The notes: a model not told the origin generated them from the sequence alone. Positions 40,127 through 50,605 are shown, counted from the stretch's first letter. The stretch is 64,000 bases of DNA from Campylobacterales bacterium (GCA_024280575.1 JAJRPV010000024.1:1-64000); one strand, 5' to 3'. A program made the numbers and translations.

Positions 40127-41053
40127 ATGGACTATATAATTTTTGTCATATCTATGGCTTCTTTGGTATATGGTGCTAATCATATAGTCTTTCAATCAGA
40201 AAAAATTGCTCTGCATTTTAAAATACCTTCATTTATAATAGGTGCAACAATTATTGCACTTGGAACTAGTTTGCCGGAAATGGCGGCATCAGTTACCGCA
40301 AGTTGGCAAGGCAAATCCGATATGGCGGTTGCAAATATCATAGGAAGTGTTACTTTTAATATTTCTTTGGTGCTGGGTTTTATATTTTTAATAGCAAAAA
40401 ATCTAAACCCAAAAAGAGATAATTTTAAAAATGATAGTATTTGGATCATAGCTCCTCCTGTTTTATTTTTACTAATGGCATATGATGGAGTAATTAGTAG
40501 ATTAGATGGACTTATTTTTATATTTTTAATGCTTGCTTATTTATTATTTTTAAATTATGATAGAAAACTTTTTGAAGATGGGATAGATGAAGAAGCATTT
40601 AAAGAAAAATTTGACTGGATTAAAACTTCTTTTTTTCTAATATTAGGTTTTGTTTTTGTCATCTTAGGTGCTCAATACACAATACAAAGTGCTTCAAAAA
40701 TTGCTTTGGAGTTTGGCATTAGCGAGTGGGTTATAGCTCTATTTTTGATTGCTTTTGGAACTAGTTTGCCAGAACTTATAGTAAGCATAGTTGCTGTACG
40801 AAAAAATAATGCGGATATGGCAATAGGAAATATAATAGGTAGCAATGTAGCAAATTTTGCGGTGGTTCTTGGCTCCGCGGCTATAGTCAATCCTCTGAGT
40901 GTAAATTTAATAAAAAATGGATTTGATATTGCGTGTATGTTTGCATCTTCTATAATATTAATTTATTTGACGGCTACCAAACTATACAGTAAACCTGCTG
41001 GAATCATACTTCTTAGCATAATTGTTCTTATGATTAGTCATTCATTTGGATGA
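40127..41053 (+). CDS. Calcium/sodium antiporter (YrbG family)
   Basis: Duplicated GTSLPEM/GTSLPEL and IGNIIGSNVANF motifs. Confidence 0.92.
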   Translation: MDYIIFVISMASLVYGANHIVFQSEKIALHFKIPSFIIGATIIALGTSLPEMAASVTASWQGKSDMAVANIIGSVTFNISLVLGFIFLIAKNLNPKRDNFKNDSIWIIAPPVLFLLMAYDGVISRLDGLIFIFLMLAYLLFLNYDRKLFEDGIDEEAFKEKFDWIKTSFFLILGFVFVILGAQYTIQSASKIALEFGISEWVIALFLIAFGTSLPELIVSIVAVRKNNADMAIGNIIGSNVANFAVVLGSAAIVNPLSVNLIKNGFDIACMFASSIILIYLTATKLYSKPAGIILLSIIVLMISHSFG

Positions 41054-42844
41054 TACTGTCTTAATATATCCTAGTTCTAAAAGTTTGTCATAAATTTTTG
41101 AAATTATTTCTCCAGCTGCCGATCCACCATGCCCACCATGTTCCACAATGGCGGTTACAACGAATTGTGGATTTTTATATGGACCATAAGTTGTAAGCCA
41201 GGCATGTGACCTTTTAAAATATTTTAACTCATTTTCCTTCATTCTTTTTTTATCGCCTTGGGGAATACCTACAACTTGAGCCGTACCTGTTTTCCCAGCA
41301 ATTTGGACTTTTGTATGAATATGACTAGTGGCAGTTCCGTGCAATGCATGAGTTACTTCATACATGTATTTTCTAATTTTCCTTAGGTAAAACTTGTCAT
41401 TTTTGGAAAAAATAGTAGTATCTTTTCCAAAATTTACTTTAGTTCCATCAACACTGCCTATCAAATGTGGTGTAATTCCAAAACCGGTAGCCAAAAGTGC
41501 GGTATATCTTGCGATTTGTATTGGTGTCACTAAAAAATAACCTTGACCAATAGAAGTAATGAGTGTCTCTCCTCTATACCAAGGTTGGTTATATTTATTC
41601 ATTTTCCATTTTTTCCCCGGAACTGTTCCGATAAATTCATTTGGAAGATCTACTCCTGTTTTTTCCCCAAAACCTAAGTCTTTAAGAGTAGGCGAAATTC
41701 TTTCAATCCCAACCTTTAATGCTCCATCGTAAAAATACACATCACAACTCTCTCTAATAGCTTTTTCCATATTAACATATCCGTGCCCCCCTTTTTTCCA
41801 GCATCTAAACTTTCTTTTTCCAAGCGTTATACTTCCACTGTCAAAAATAGTTGTTTGAGGTGTAATTAAGCCTGATCTCAAAAAAGCAAGCGCAACTCCC
41901 ATTTTTATAGTGGAGCCCGGTGGATAAAGTCCTTTGGTAATTTTATTTGTAAAGGGGTGGTTGAAATCACTAGATAAAGTTTTCCACTCTTTTTCACTTA
42001 TTCCGCTCACAAAGTTATTTAAATTATATTCAGGAAAACTTCCTGCTGCCAAGATTTTTCCATTTTTTACATTCATAACAATAATAGAACCACTTTTACC
42101 TTTAAAAAGATCAGAGATATATTTTTGAAGTCTAATATCGATAGTTAATGTAATATTTTTACTAGTCGGTAATTTTTTACTAATAGTTTGTATTTCTTTG
42201 TTAAATGCCGTTACTTTAACTTTTTTAATTCCTTTTTCTCCTTCAAGTACCTTATTATAATACTTCTCTACACCTGTTTTACCAATATACTCTGTAAGTT
42301 TTGAAATATTGTCTTTTTCCATCTCTTTTAAATTTGATTTACCGACATACCCTATCAAATGTGAAGCCAAATCACCATTTGGATAGTATCTTTTAGATGA
42401 AATCTTTATTTGTAGATTTTTATCCAAAGATAATTTTGTAAACTCTTTTATAATATTATCATATGACATAAAATCAATAACTCTCACATATTGATGTGCA
42501 TATGGTGAGTCCTGTTTTAAGTAAGATTTTTTTAGTTTATCAATTTTAATTAAAGGAAATAGTGATTTTAAAAAATATAATTCTTTTTCCAGTTTATTTA
42601 GATTTTTTTTAGAACTTAAACCTGGAGTAATTCCGATGGAAAATCCTAACTTATTTACTGCTAACGGTTTGCCGTTAATATCTGAAATTGAACCACGAAG
42701 AGGTGCTAACTCTTCAGTTTTTATTGCATTTTGCCTTGCTAAACCATCATAATATACATTTGATTTTATACTGATATAATATACTTTTGCAAGTAAAATA
42801 ATCCATATTGAAGAAAATAAAACTAAAGCAATTTTAATTTTCAA
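41042..42844 (-). CDS. mrdA: Penicillin-binding protein 2
   Basis: PLRGSISDINGKPLA; YPPGSTIKMGVAL (SxxK); AGKTGTAQV. Confidence 0.94.
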   Translation of the reverse strand: MKIKIALVLFSSIWIILLAKVYYISIKSNVYYDGLARQNAIKTEELAPLRGSISDINGKPLAVNKLGFSIGITPGLSSKKNLNKLEKELYFLKSLFPLIKIDKLKKSYLKQDSPYAHQYVRVIDFMSYDNIIKEFTKLSLDKNLQIKISSKRYYPNGDLASHLIGYVGKSNLKEMEKDNISKLTEYIGKTGVEKYYNKVLEGEKGIKKVKVTAFNKEIQTISKKLPTSKNITLTIDIRLQKYISDLFKGKSGSIIVMNVKNGKILAAGSFPEYNLNNFVSGISEKEWKTLSSDFNHPFTNKITKGLYPPGSTIKMGVALAFLRSGLITPQTTIFDSGSITLGKRKFRCWKKGGHGYVNMEKAIRESCDVYFYDGALKVGIERISPTLKDLGFGEKTGVDLPNEFIGTVPGKKWKMNKYNQPWYRGETLITSIGQGYFLVTPIQIARYTALLATGFGITPHLIGSVDGTKVNFGKDTTIFSKNDKFYLRKIRKYMYEVTHALHGTATSHIHTKVQIAGKTGTAQVVGIPQGDKKRMKENELKYFKRSHAWLTTYGPYKNPQFVVTAIVEHGGHGGSAAGEIISKIYDKLLELGYIKTVSSK

Positions 42845-43310
42845 GTCTGCCCCTAAAAATGAATATACTCACAATGAAATCAAATGCAATATAATATATA
42901 TATTCAAATGAAAAACTAGGAAATTGTTTATTTAAAATATATGCAAAAAGGGAGTTAATAAAAAAATAGCCAATGTAAGCTACGATAATATATAAAAAAA
43001 TGATGCAATTTTTACATTTAAAATTATTTCTTATTCTCTCATCAAAAAGATAATAATATATAATAAATAAAACAACATAAGAAAATAGAAAAAAGCCTTT
43101 ATTTAATTCATAAAAACTTAGATATAAAAAACAAAGAACTATATAAGGAAATTTTTCTTCTTTTCCTATATTTATAATAATATAAGTAAAAAAAACACCG
43201 ACAAATGTCGGCATAAATAAAAAAGTATTTGAAAAAATCTGAAGAAACACTAAAAAAAGTGCAAATAGAGATAATTTTATATAATTCGGATAAGTGCTAT
43301 TTCGTCGCAT
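42834..43310 (-). CDS. Multi-pass membrane protein upstream of mrdA (possible MreD-like)
   Basis: 158 aa, highly hydrophobic; function inferred from position only. Confidence 0.4.
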   Translation of the reverse strand: MRRNSTYPNYIKLSLFALFLVFLQIFSNTFLFMPTFVGVFFTYIIINIGKEEKFPYIVLCFLYLSFYELNKGFFLFSYVVLFIIYYYLFDERIRNNFKCKNCIIFLYIIVAYIGYFFINSLFAYILNKQFPSFSFEYIYYIAFDFIVSIFIFRGRLEN

Positions 43311-43735
43311 ATAGGGAAAAATTTACATTTTATACAGTCTGCCCAAATTTTATTTGCGGGCAACTCTTCTTTTGCTATTTCTTTAAAATCAAGAGATTCA
43401 AAAAATTCCTTTTTATAAGTAAGAGTAAAAATTTGTTCAGCTCCTAGTCTTTTGGCTTCTTCTATATTTTTCTTAACTATATTTTTTCCTATCCCTTGGC
43501 CTCTTGCCTCTGGCGACACAACAAGACTTCTGATTTCTCCAAGTTTGTCTGTGTGAAAATGCAAGGCTCCAAATCCTACCAACTGCTCGTCAAGCTTCGC
43601 TAGTATATATGATCTAATATTTGTTGCTATTTCGTCATTATTTCTCTCCAATATAATGCCACTTTTCACTTCAGGTTCAACTAATTTCTGCATCTGTTTT
43701 ATATCTTTTAGAGTCGCTTGGATATATTTTATCAC
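43277..43735 (-). CDS. GNAT N-acetyltransferase, ArgA-like
   Basis: GEIRSLVVSPEARGQGIGKNIVKKNIEEAKRLG; IWADCIKC. Confidence 0.82.
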   Translation of the reverse strand: MIKYIQATLKDIKQMQKLVEPEVKSGIILERNNDEIATNIRSYILAKLDEQLVGFGALHFHTDKLGEIRSLVVSPEARGQGIGKNIVKKNIEEAKRLGAEQIFTLTYKKEFFESLDFKEIAKEELPANKIWADCIKCKFFPICDEIALIRII

Positions 43736-44337
43736 TACGAGACCTCTTTAAAAAGAGAATCAAAAATAGATGAGAGAACTTTATCAATTCCATTTTTTTT
43801 ACTGCTTGAAGCAAGTAAGGCACATGGAAAATCTTTTCTTAATGCACTTTTTTCTTTTTGATTTAATTTGTCTGCTTTTGTAAAAACATGAAGTAGTTTT
43901 TGGTCAGCCCGCAAAAGATTTTTAATATACTCATCCACACTCTTATCTATCTCCAATTCCCTGTGTCTAGAATCTACTAAATGAATAAAAAGTCTTATAG
44001 AATTTCTTTTACTTAAGAAATTATTAAGATTTTTTTGCCACTCATTTTTAATAGATTTTGAAACTTTTGCATATCCAAACCCAGGTAAATCAACAAATCT
44101 AGCTATATATATTTGTTTTTCTTTCATAAATTTTACAGAAAAGAAATTGATTAACCTCGTTTTTCCCGGAGTTGATGAACTTTTAGCCAAACCTTTTCTA
44201 TTTACCAATGCATTTATAATTGAACTTTTTCCAACATTGCTCCTTCCTAAAAATACTACTTCGCTTATCCCATCAGGAAGAGAATCTTCTATCCCCTGTG
44301 CTGAAGTCAGAAACTCAGATTCTGTGATTTTTATCAC
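43735..44337 (-). CDS. engB: Ribosome biogenesis GTPase YsxC/EngB
   Basis: FLGRSNVGKSSIINALVNRKGLAKSSSTPGKTRLINFF. Confidence 0.95.
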   Translation of the reverse strand: MIKITESEFLTSAQGIEDSLPDGISEVVFLGRSNVGKSSIINALVNRKGLAKSSSTPGKTRLINFFSVKFMKEKQIYIARFVDLPGFGYAKVSKSIKNEWQKNLNNFLSKRNSIRLFIHLVDSRHRELEIDKSVDEYIKNLLRADQKLLHVFTKADKLNQKEKSALRKDFPCALLASSSKKNGIDKVLSSIFDSLFKEVS

Positions 44338-44792
44338 TTCTTTTTATCCTGAATCTGAAATATAAATTTTACCGGTTTGTTTTTCTTCCCATCAACCTCA
44401 TAATAACCCCTTGCCTGATCCACTCTAATATTCTCACCGTATATTTTTTTGTCACTGTCCAATTCTTGCAAAAAGGCATTTTTCTCTATGATATATTTTA
44501 AAGTAAGGGGATTATATATAAGGGTATTTCCTTTTGCAAAATATCTCTTGCCTTTCATGGTTAATTTTGCCTTTGCATGACCAGAAGCAGTGTATAAAGT
44601 TGGCTGTTTTTTCTTATCAAAATTTACAACAACTTTGTCTGCTTTTAAATCATCTTTCCCTTTTACAATATGCACATTTCCTGTAAAAATAGAGATACCC
44701 TTTGTTTCATCTGCTGAAAATTTATCTGCAGTAATTACAACTTCACTTGCGCTTAGTATAGTTAGTGTTAAAAAAAATATGAAATACTTCAA
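44334..44792 (-). CDS. lptA: LPS transport periplasmic protein LptA
   Basis: ITADKFSADETKGISIFTGNVHIVKGKDDLKADKVVV, OstA-type. Confidence 0.88.
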   Translation of the reverse strand: MKYFIFFLTLTILSASEVVITADKFSADETKGISIFTGNVHIVKGKDDLKADKVVVNFDKKKQPTLYTASGHAKAKLTMKGKRYFAKGNTLIYNPLTLKYIIEKNAFLQELDSDKKIYGENIRVDQARGYYEVDGKKNKPVKFIFQIQDKKK

Positions 44793-45317
44793 TTACTTAT
44801 CCATCCTTATAATTGTTTTAACCTTATCGGCTTTTATTATACCTTTTTGCATATCATAAATAAATGATTTGCCATAAGTTGTAATATTTTCTTTAGTGAG
44901 TACAAAAGAATTTCTACTACTTAATACTTTATTTTTTAAATCATATTTCAAACTATCCGTATTTAGGGCCAAATTATCGCTTCTTGTGTATTTGACATTT
45001 TTATCAAGATACAAAATATTTTTAGAAAGCAAACCTTGATCAGCTTTTAGATTATTAATTAAATTCAGTGCGCTTTTATGCAGAGCCTTGATTATATACA
45101 ATTTGTCATAATTCTTATATCTTTCTACTTTATTTGCCAATAAAATACTAGAAACGCCATTTTCTAAAATATTATAACTTTTTACATCATAGAGTTCGAC
45201 ATCAGGCTGCTTTTCGCCAAGGGCGTTATACTTTAGCGAATATGGATTTTTTGTTAATAAAAAAATCATAATTAATACAAAAAAAATTAAAAAATATTTT
45301 AGTAATTTTACAGCCAA
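44793..45317 (-). CDS. lptC: LptC-like LPS export protein
   Basis: N-terminal TM and OstA-like repeats; upstream of lptA, downstream of kdsC. Confidence 0.75.
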   Translation of the reverse strand: MAVKLLKYFLIFFVLIMIFLLTKNPYSLKYNALGEKQPDVELYDVKSYNILENGVSSILLANKVERYKNYDKLYIIKALHKSALNLINNLKADQGLLSKNILYLDKNVKYTRSDNLALNTDSLKYDLKNKVLSSRNSFVLTKENITTYGKSFIYDMQKGIIKADKVKTIIRMDK

Positions 45318-45802
45318 AGCTTTACAAGCTCCTCAATTCTGTTTTCTTTTTTTAAAATTTTTTCTATCATTTCTCTGATTGCACCATCTCCACCTTTTGC
45401 ATCCAAAATTGTATCGGCTATTTCTTTTACAAAATGACTTCCATCGTTTGGAACAAATGACCAACCTGCACATTTTAGCATCTCATAATCATTTAAATCA
45501 TCGCCGATAACCGCAACATTTGAATAATTTAATTCTTCTTTTTTTAAAATATCATCTAGTTTTTCAATTTTTTTAGTAACTTTTTGAAAAAAATATGATA
45601 TTCCTAATTCGTTTGCTCTTTTTTCAACTATCTTAGACTCTCTCCCTGTGATAATTGCACTCTTCCCTCCCATCTTCATCCAAGACACAATTGCCAATCC
45701 ATCTTTTACATTAAACGATTTATATTCATTCCCATCATTCGAGTATGTTATAGCAACATTTGTCATACACCCATCCACATCAAAAACTAATAATTTAATC
45801 AT
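45308..45802 (-). CDS. kdsC: KDO-8-phosphate phosphatase
   Basis: LLVFDVDGCMTN; VAVIGDDLNDYEMLKCAG HAD motifs. Confidence 0.92.
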   Translation of the reverse strand: MIKLLVFDVDGCMTNVAITYSNDGNEYKSFNVKDGLAIVSWMKMGGKSAIITGRESKIVEKRANELGISYFFQKVTKKIEKLDDILKKEELNYSNVAVIGDDLNDYEMLKCAGWSFVPNDGSHFVKEIADTILDAKGGDGAIREMIEKILKKENRIEELVKLWL

Positions 45803-46377
45803 TACAAGATGCCTTTTGTACTAGGCACTCCTGCTCTCTCGTTGATAGCAAGTGCTCTTCTCAAACTTACAGCAAACGACTTAAAGGCTGCTTCAACAAG
45901 ATGATGTTTGTTTTTACCTCTTCTCTTAACAATGTGCATGCTAATACCGGCATTTACGGCAACTGCTCTAAAAAACTCTTCACAAAGCTCAACATCAAAG
46001 CTACCAATCTTTCCATCAATATCCAAATCATAAATAAGAAAAGCCCGATTGCTCAAATCCATATCACATTCTACCGCAGCTTCGTCCATAACTATAACAC
46101 TGTTTGAGTATCTTTCAACATTTTGTATAGGATATATCAAATCTTTCAAAACAAGCCCTAAAACAATACCAATATCCTCAACACTATGATGATAGTCCAC
46201 ATGTAAATCACCCTTGCATGTAACTTCCAAATCTACAAAAGAATGTTTTGAAAAAGCTTCTAACATATGGTCAAAAAAACCAATACCTGTATTAATGCTT
46301 GAAATACCCGTACCTCTTAAATTTACTTTTACTTTTACATCTGTCTCTTTTGTTACTCTTTTTAACTCTTTTGTCAT
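45802..46377 (-). CDS. hisB: Imidazoleglycerol-phosphate dehydratase
   Basis: GIGFFDHMLEAFSKH; DYHHSVEDIGIVLG; KNKHHLVEAAFK. Confidence 0.96.
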   Translation of the reverse strand: MTKELKRVTKETDVKVKVNLRGTGISSINTGIGFFDHMLEAFSKHSFVDLEVTCKGDLHVDYHHSVEDIGIVLGLVLKDLIYPIQNVERYSNSVIVMDEAAVECDMDLSNRAFLIYDLDIDGKIGSFDVELCEEFFRAVAVNAGISMHIVKRRGKNKHHLVEAAFKSFAVSLRRALAINERAGVPSTKGIL

Positions 46378-46386
46378 AATTTTTCC

Positions 46387-47184
46387 TTAATTTCCAACAA
46401 TAAATGAACCTCTAAACATACCTTTTGCTATGAAATCTCTTGCTTCATTTTCGCTCTTAAAACCACTTAAATAAACCCTGTAAATTGGGTAATTGTCTAA
46501 CATATATCTCTTAACAACGGATTTATATCTTGAAAGTACTTTTGAATATCGACTAGCATATCTATTTGCACCTGATTGTCTTCTAAATGCTCCTATCTGA
46601 ACCAAATAATTACTCATACTTACACTTTTAACCTTGGTTTTGTCGCGATTTATTACTCCATTAAAACCAATCACTTCCAATCTGACAGGTGCTGTACCAT
46701 GTGACAACACACCTAATCTTGAAGCAGCAGCATATGATAAATCGATAATTCTTGTTTTTACAAATGGACCTCTATCATTAATTCTAACAATGGCGCTTTT
46801 TGAGTTATTTAGGTTTGTTACTTTTACCATCGTATTCATGGGTAAAGTTTTATTTGCCGCTGTCATATCGTACATATTATAATATTCACCATTTGAAGTT
46901 CTTTTTCCGTGAAAATCTCTACCATACCAACTAGCAATTCCACTAACCGTATCTCCAATCCTCACAGTCGTTGGATAATATGTTTTACCTCCTACCGTGT
47001 ATGGTCTCATCGTAGCTTTATGCATACTGTTGGAATTATTTATTCTAACATTTTTAGGTGGTGAAAAATTTGTTTTGTATCTAGGATAATTATTGTATTG
47101 ACGGCTACTGCATCCAATAAATACTATAGCCAATAAAAATGCAAAGCCATATCTAATCAATCTGTGGTATAACAAGCTTTTCAC
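46387..47184 (-). CDS. rlpA: RlpA-like septal ring lytic transglycosylase with SPOR domain
   Basis: GIASWYGRDFHGKRTSNGE; DPBB; C-terminal YLVQIGAFRR SPOR. Confidence 0.93.
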   Translation of the reverse strand: MKSLLYHRLIRYGFAFLLAIVFIGCSSRQYNNYPRYKTNFSPPKNVRINNSNSMHKATMRPYTVGGKTYYPTTVRIGDTVSGIASWYGRDFHGKRTSNGEYYNMYDMTAANKTLPMNTMVKVTNLNNSKSAIVRINDRGPFVKTRIIDLSYAAASRLGVLSHGTAPVRLEVIGFNGVINRDKTKVKSVSMSNYLVQIGAFRRQSGANRYASRYSKVLSRYKSVVKRYMLDNYPIYRVYLSGFKSENEARDFIAKGMFRGSFIVGN

Positions 47185-48370
47185 CTATTTTAATCATTGA
47201 GTTTTTTTTATGGTTTATTTTGATTATTTTATTCATTGCTACTTTAAATTTTCTCGATATTTTGCCTATTGCGTCGCCTTTTTTTATAATATAACTAATC
47301 ATTACAGGTCTTAATGATGGTATTATCAAAGACTGTCTAATATGCAAGCGATTTGTTTTTAAATGGTTGTATTCTCTTAGCACTCTATAACTAATTCCAT
47401 ATCTTCTGCCTATCTTATGTAAAGAATCTCCTCTTTTAACCCTATACACATAAAACCTACCAATTGATTTTTTAGGCTTAAAATTTTGTTTAAAAGCCAT
47501 TTGCTTTCCATATGGAATATAAATAGTATATTTACCGATTTTAGGCGGTACAAAGTAGTATTTTAGCTGTGGATTATAGATTTTTAACTCTTTTAAAGAA
47601 ATTCCGATACTAGAAGCTATGCTACTTAGAGAAGTTCCTTGCTTTACAAAAACTTTCGAAAATGTTTCGGCGGAGCCTTGGTTTAAAAGATAACCTGAAT
47701 TATTTTCTAAAATAAAATCTGGGTTATTTGCCATATTTTGCATCATAAGTATTTTTCTAATATACATCCTGCTTTCGTGAGGAAGATATTTTTTATTTGG
47801 GTTAAGTAAAATTTCGAGATTATCAGTCTTGGCTTTTTTTATAGCTCTCAAAACTCTGCCCTCGCCACAGTTATATGCAAGTGCCGCCAAATACCACTTT
47901 CCAAATATTTTATGTAAGTATTTTAGATATTTGATAGCAGCAATAGTTGATTTTACAGGATCTCTTCTTTCGTCCAAATAACTATTAATCTTTAAGCCAA
48001 ATTTCTTAGCAGTATAAGGCATAAACTGCCACATTCCCGAGGCTCTTGATTTTGAATACGCATCTGGTGTAAAGTTTGATTCAGCCATAGCCATATACAA
48101 AAACGCTTCGGGAATATTAGATTCATTAATAAGCTTTCTCAAATAAGGAACAAATCTATTTCCATCTGACAAAACTCTTAGAAAATGTTTTGTCTTATAC
48201 CTATTTATGTTTTCTTTCATAGATATTAGTTGCATATCTCTTAGAAAACTTGAATCAATATCAAACTTTTTTAAAACCAGTACTTGTTCTTTATAATTAT
48301 TTTGTGTGATTAAAAAAGCATATCCACTTTTAAAAAATAAAATTAAAATTAATAAAATCTTTATCATCAT
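47153..48370 (-). CDS. MltD-like lytic transglycosylase with LysM domains
   Basis: AMAESNFTPDAYSKSRASGMWQFMPYTAK; LALAYNCGEGRV-type motif; LysM VKRGDSLHKIGRRYGIS. Confidence 0.92.
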   Translation of the reverse strand: MMIKILLILILFFKSGYAFLITQNNYKEQVLVLKKFDIDSSFLRDMQLISMKENINRYKTKHFLRVLSDGNRFVPYLRKLINESNIPEAFLYMAMAESNFTPDAYSKSRASGMWQFMPYTAKKFGLKINSYLDERRDPVKSTIAAIKYLKYLHKIFGKWYLAALAYNCGEGRVLRAIKKAKTDNLEILLNPNKKYLPHESRMYIRKILMMQNMANNPDFILENNSGYLLNQGSAETFSKVFVKQGTSLSSIASSIGISLKELKIYNPQLKYYFVPPKIGKYTIYIPYGKQMAFKQNFKPKKSIGRFYVYRVKRGDSLHKIGRRYGISYRVLREYNHLKTNRLHIRQSLIIPSLRPVMISYIIKKGDAIGKISRKFKVAMNKIIKINHKKNSMIKIGEKLVIPQID

Positions 48371-48401
48371 GCTCCTTTTTTTAAAATAGCTTTCATTTTA
48401 T

Positions 48402-49189
48402 CTAATTTACACTTTCTAATGCTTTAAAAAGTCTTTTTGCGTTATTTGTTGTCAATTCTTCTACTTCTTTTTCACTCAAATTTAAAATTTCCGCTATTTT
48501 TGTAGCTACAAAAGTTGTGTAAAAGGGTTCGTTTCTTCCTCCTCTGTGAGGATGTGGTGTCAAATACGGCGAATCCGTTTCTATGATAATTTTATCCCGT
48601 GGAATATCCGGCAAAATTTCTACCAATTTTTGGCATTTTTAAATGTTAAAACTCCACCGATACCAAAATAAAATCCTTTTTCACTTAAATCTAGCAAATG
48701 CCTTGAAGCGTTATAGCAATGCAAAACTCCACCAACAATATCAGCACCATTTTCAAGCAATACATTTTTACTGTCTTCATTTGCATCTCTGATATGAATG
48801 ATAAGTGGCTTATTTACTTCTATAGCCAACCTTATCTGCTTTGCAAATATATCTTTTTGCCTCTTTTTGTTTTCTTCTTTCTCTTTTTTATAATCTGGCA
48901 ATCTAAAATAGTCAAGTCCACACTCACCTACAGCTATGCATCTCTCATCTTTCAAATAAGCTTTTAAGATTTTTTCGTCATATCCGTCTATATTGTATGG
49001 ATGTACTCCTGCTGCAAAAAAGACATTTGGATACCTATAAGCAATCTCTCTCGCTCTTGGCAAATCATTTATATCGGCTCCGGGAATCAAAAAACCCTTA
49101 ACTCCTCCATCATTTGCTCTTTTTATAACCTCATCTAAATCTTCAAAATAACTTTTGTCGTCCAAATGTGTATGTGTGTCTATTATCAT
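48402..49189 (-). pseudogene. tatD: TatD family DNase/metal hydrolase, interrupted by one-base frameshift
   Basis: ORF 48620..49189 (MIIDTHTHLDD...GIGGVLTFKNAKNW*) and ORF 48402..48626 (VEILPDIPRDKIIIETDSPYLTPHPHRGGRNEP) abut in adjacent frames at T5, 48627-48631. Confidence 0.88.
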
Positions 49190-50424
49190 ACTATCTCCAC
49201 TCTATTTTTACCTAAATTTTTTGCTCTGTATAGTGCTTCATCAGCCTCTTTTAAAAGCATATCAATATTTTTTTTCTCACCACTAAAGCTAAGACCGATG
49301 GATACTGTTATATTAATTTTCCCTTTTTTGGTTTGTATGTTAAGATTAGATATAATTTTTCGTAATTTTGCAAAAAAACCTACTGCCTGCTTCTTGTCTA
49401 TATTTCTCAGAGCAATACAAAATTCCTCTCCACCAAATCTTGCTACTAAATCCGAACCCTTTGTATTTTCCCTCAAAATATTTGCAAGAGAAACCAAAAC
49501 GCTATCTCCAATATCATGTCCGTATTTATCATTTATCTTTTTAAAATTATCGATATCAATCATAGATACTGCAAAAGAAGATTTATCTTGATAAAATTTT
49601 ACTATTTCTTGGAAAAAGTATCTTCTGTTATAAACTTTTGTCAGAAAATCATTATGCGCCATATTGCTCATTTTTTTCAACTGCTCGTTAAAATCAAGTG
49701 CATTATTTATCCTACAAATCAACTCTTCTTTTCCGAAAGGCTTTTTGATAAAATCATTGGCTCCGATTTTTAAAAATTTTGCAGATATCATAGGCTCATT
49801 GTTGCCCGTCATGGCTATAATTATCATTTCATTTTTGTCAAATGTTTCTCTTATCGTCTTGGTCAATTCAACTCCATCAATAACTGGCATATTAAAATCT
49901 GTCAAAACTAATTTTATATCTTTATTGTTTTCAAGATAATTTAGAGCCTCTTCACCATGAGCTGCTACCAAAACATTAAACATCTGGTTATGAAGTATCT
50001 TTTTAACTTCATTTCTCACGACCATAGAGTCATCCACAAGCATAAGTTTAATATCTCTATTTTTAGATAATCTAGATATTAATGAAAATATATAATTCAC
50101 ATCTTCAATATTACCTTTATAGACATAATCTACTATATTTTTACCTACCATTTCTTTTTGCAAATCATCGTCTATACTCCCTGTTAAAACAATGACAGGC
50201 AAACCTCTAGACAATACGAAATCGACAATTTCACCATTTGGAGCATCAGGCAAATTCAAATCACATAAAGTTATAAAAAAATCATCATTTTCATCTATAA
50301 TCTCTTCTGCTTGGGCAAATGTATAAGCTTGGATAATATCAAAATCAAGATTTTTTTCCATCTTTTTGCTGATTATTTTTGACAATGCTTTGTTATCTTC
50401 TATTATAAGTATTCTTTCTTTCAT
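49186..50424 (-). CDS. Response regulator: two REC domains plus GGDEF diguanylate cyclase
   Basis: ILIIEDNKALS...TLCDLNLPD; LMLVDDSMVVR...LTDFNMPVIDG; LVARFGGEEFCIAL. Confidence 0.93.
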   Translation of the reverse strand: MKERILIIEDNKALSKIISKKMEKNLDFDIIQAYTFAQAEEIIDENDDFFITLCDLNLPDAPNGEIVDFVLSRGLPVIVLTGSIDDDLQKEMVGKNIVDYVYKGNIEDVNYIFSLISRLSKNRDIKLMLVDDSMVVRNEVKKILHNQMFNVLVAAHGEEALNYLENNKDIKLVLTDFNMPVIDGVELTKTIRETFDKNEMIIIAMTGNNEPMISAKFLKIGANDFIKKPFGKEELICRINNALDFNEQLKKMSNMAHNDFLTKVYNRRYFFQEIVKFYQDKSSFAVSMIDIDNFKKINDKYGHDIGDSVLVSLANILRENTKGSDLVARFGGEEFCIALRNIDKKQAVGFFAKLRKIISNLNIQTKKGKINITVSIGLSFSGEKKNIDMLLKEADEALYRAKNLGKNRVEIV

Positions 50425-50592
50425 TTTATGTCCCCTTTTTTCGGAAGTAAATTCCGCAAAAATTCCTCACGACTAAAGCTTTGGCTGTCGCCAAGAAATT
50501 TTACTTTATGTCCCCTTTTTTCGGAAGTAAATTCCGCAAAAATTCCTCACGACTAAAGCTTTGGCTGTCGCCAAGAAATTTTACTTTATGTC
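50425..50592. repeat. Perfect 80-bp tandem direct repeat, 2 full copies (50425-50504, 50505-50584) plus partial third
   Basis: TTTATGTCCCCTTTTTTCGGAAGTAAATTCCGCAAAAATTCCTCACGACTAAAGCTTTGGCTGTCGCCAAGAAATTTTAC twice, then TTTATGTC. Confidence 0.97.
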
Positions 50593-50605
50593 TTGTTTGG
50601 TTTTG

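Noticed and set aside
48402-48626. 74-aa ORF as a novel small protein
   Set aside because: It is the C-terminus of TatD in the wrong frame after a one-base indel
50425-50592. 80-bp tandem repeat considered as a CRISPR fragment or VNTR array
   Set aside because: Only two contiguous identical units with no spacers and no cas genes; reported as a tandem duplication instead
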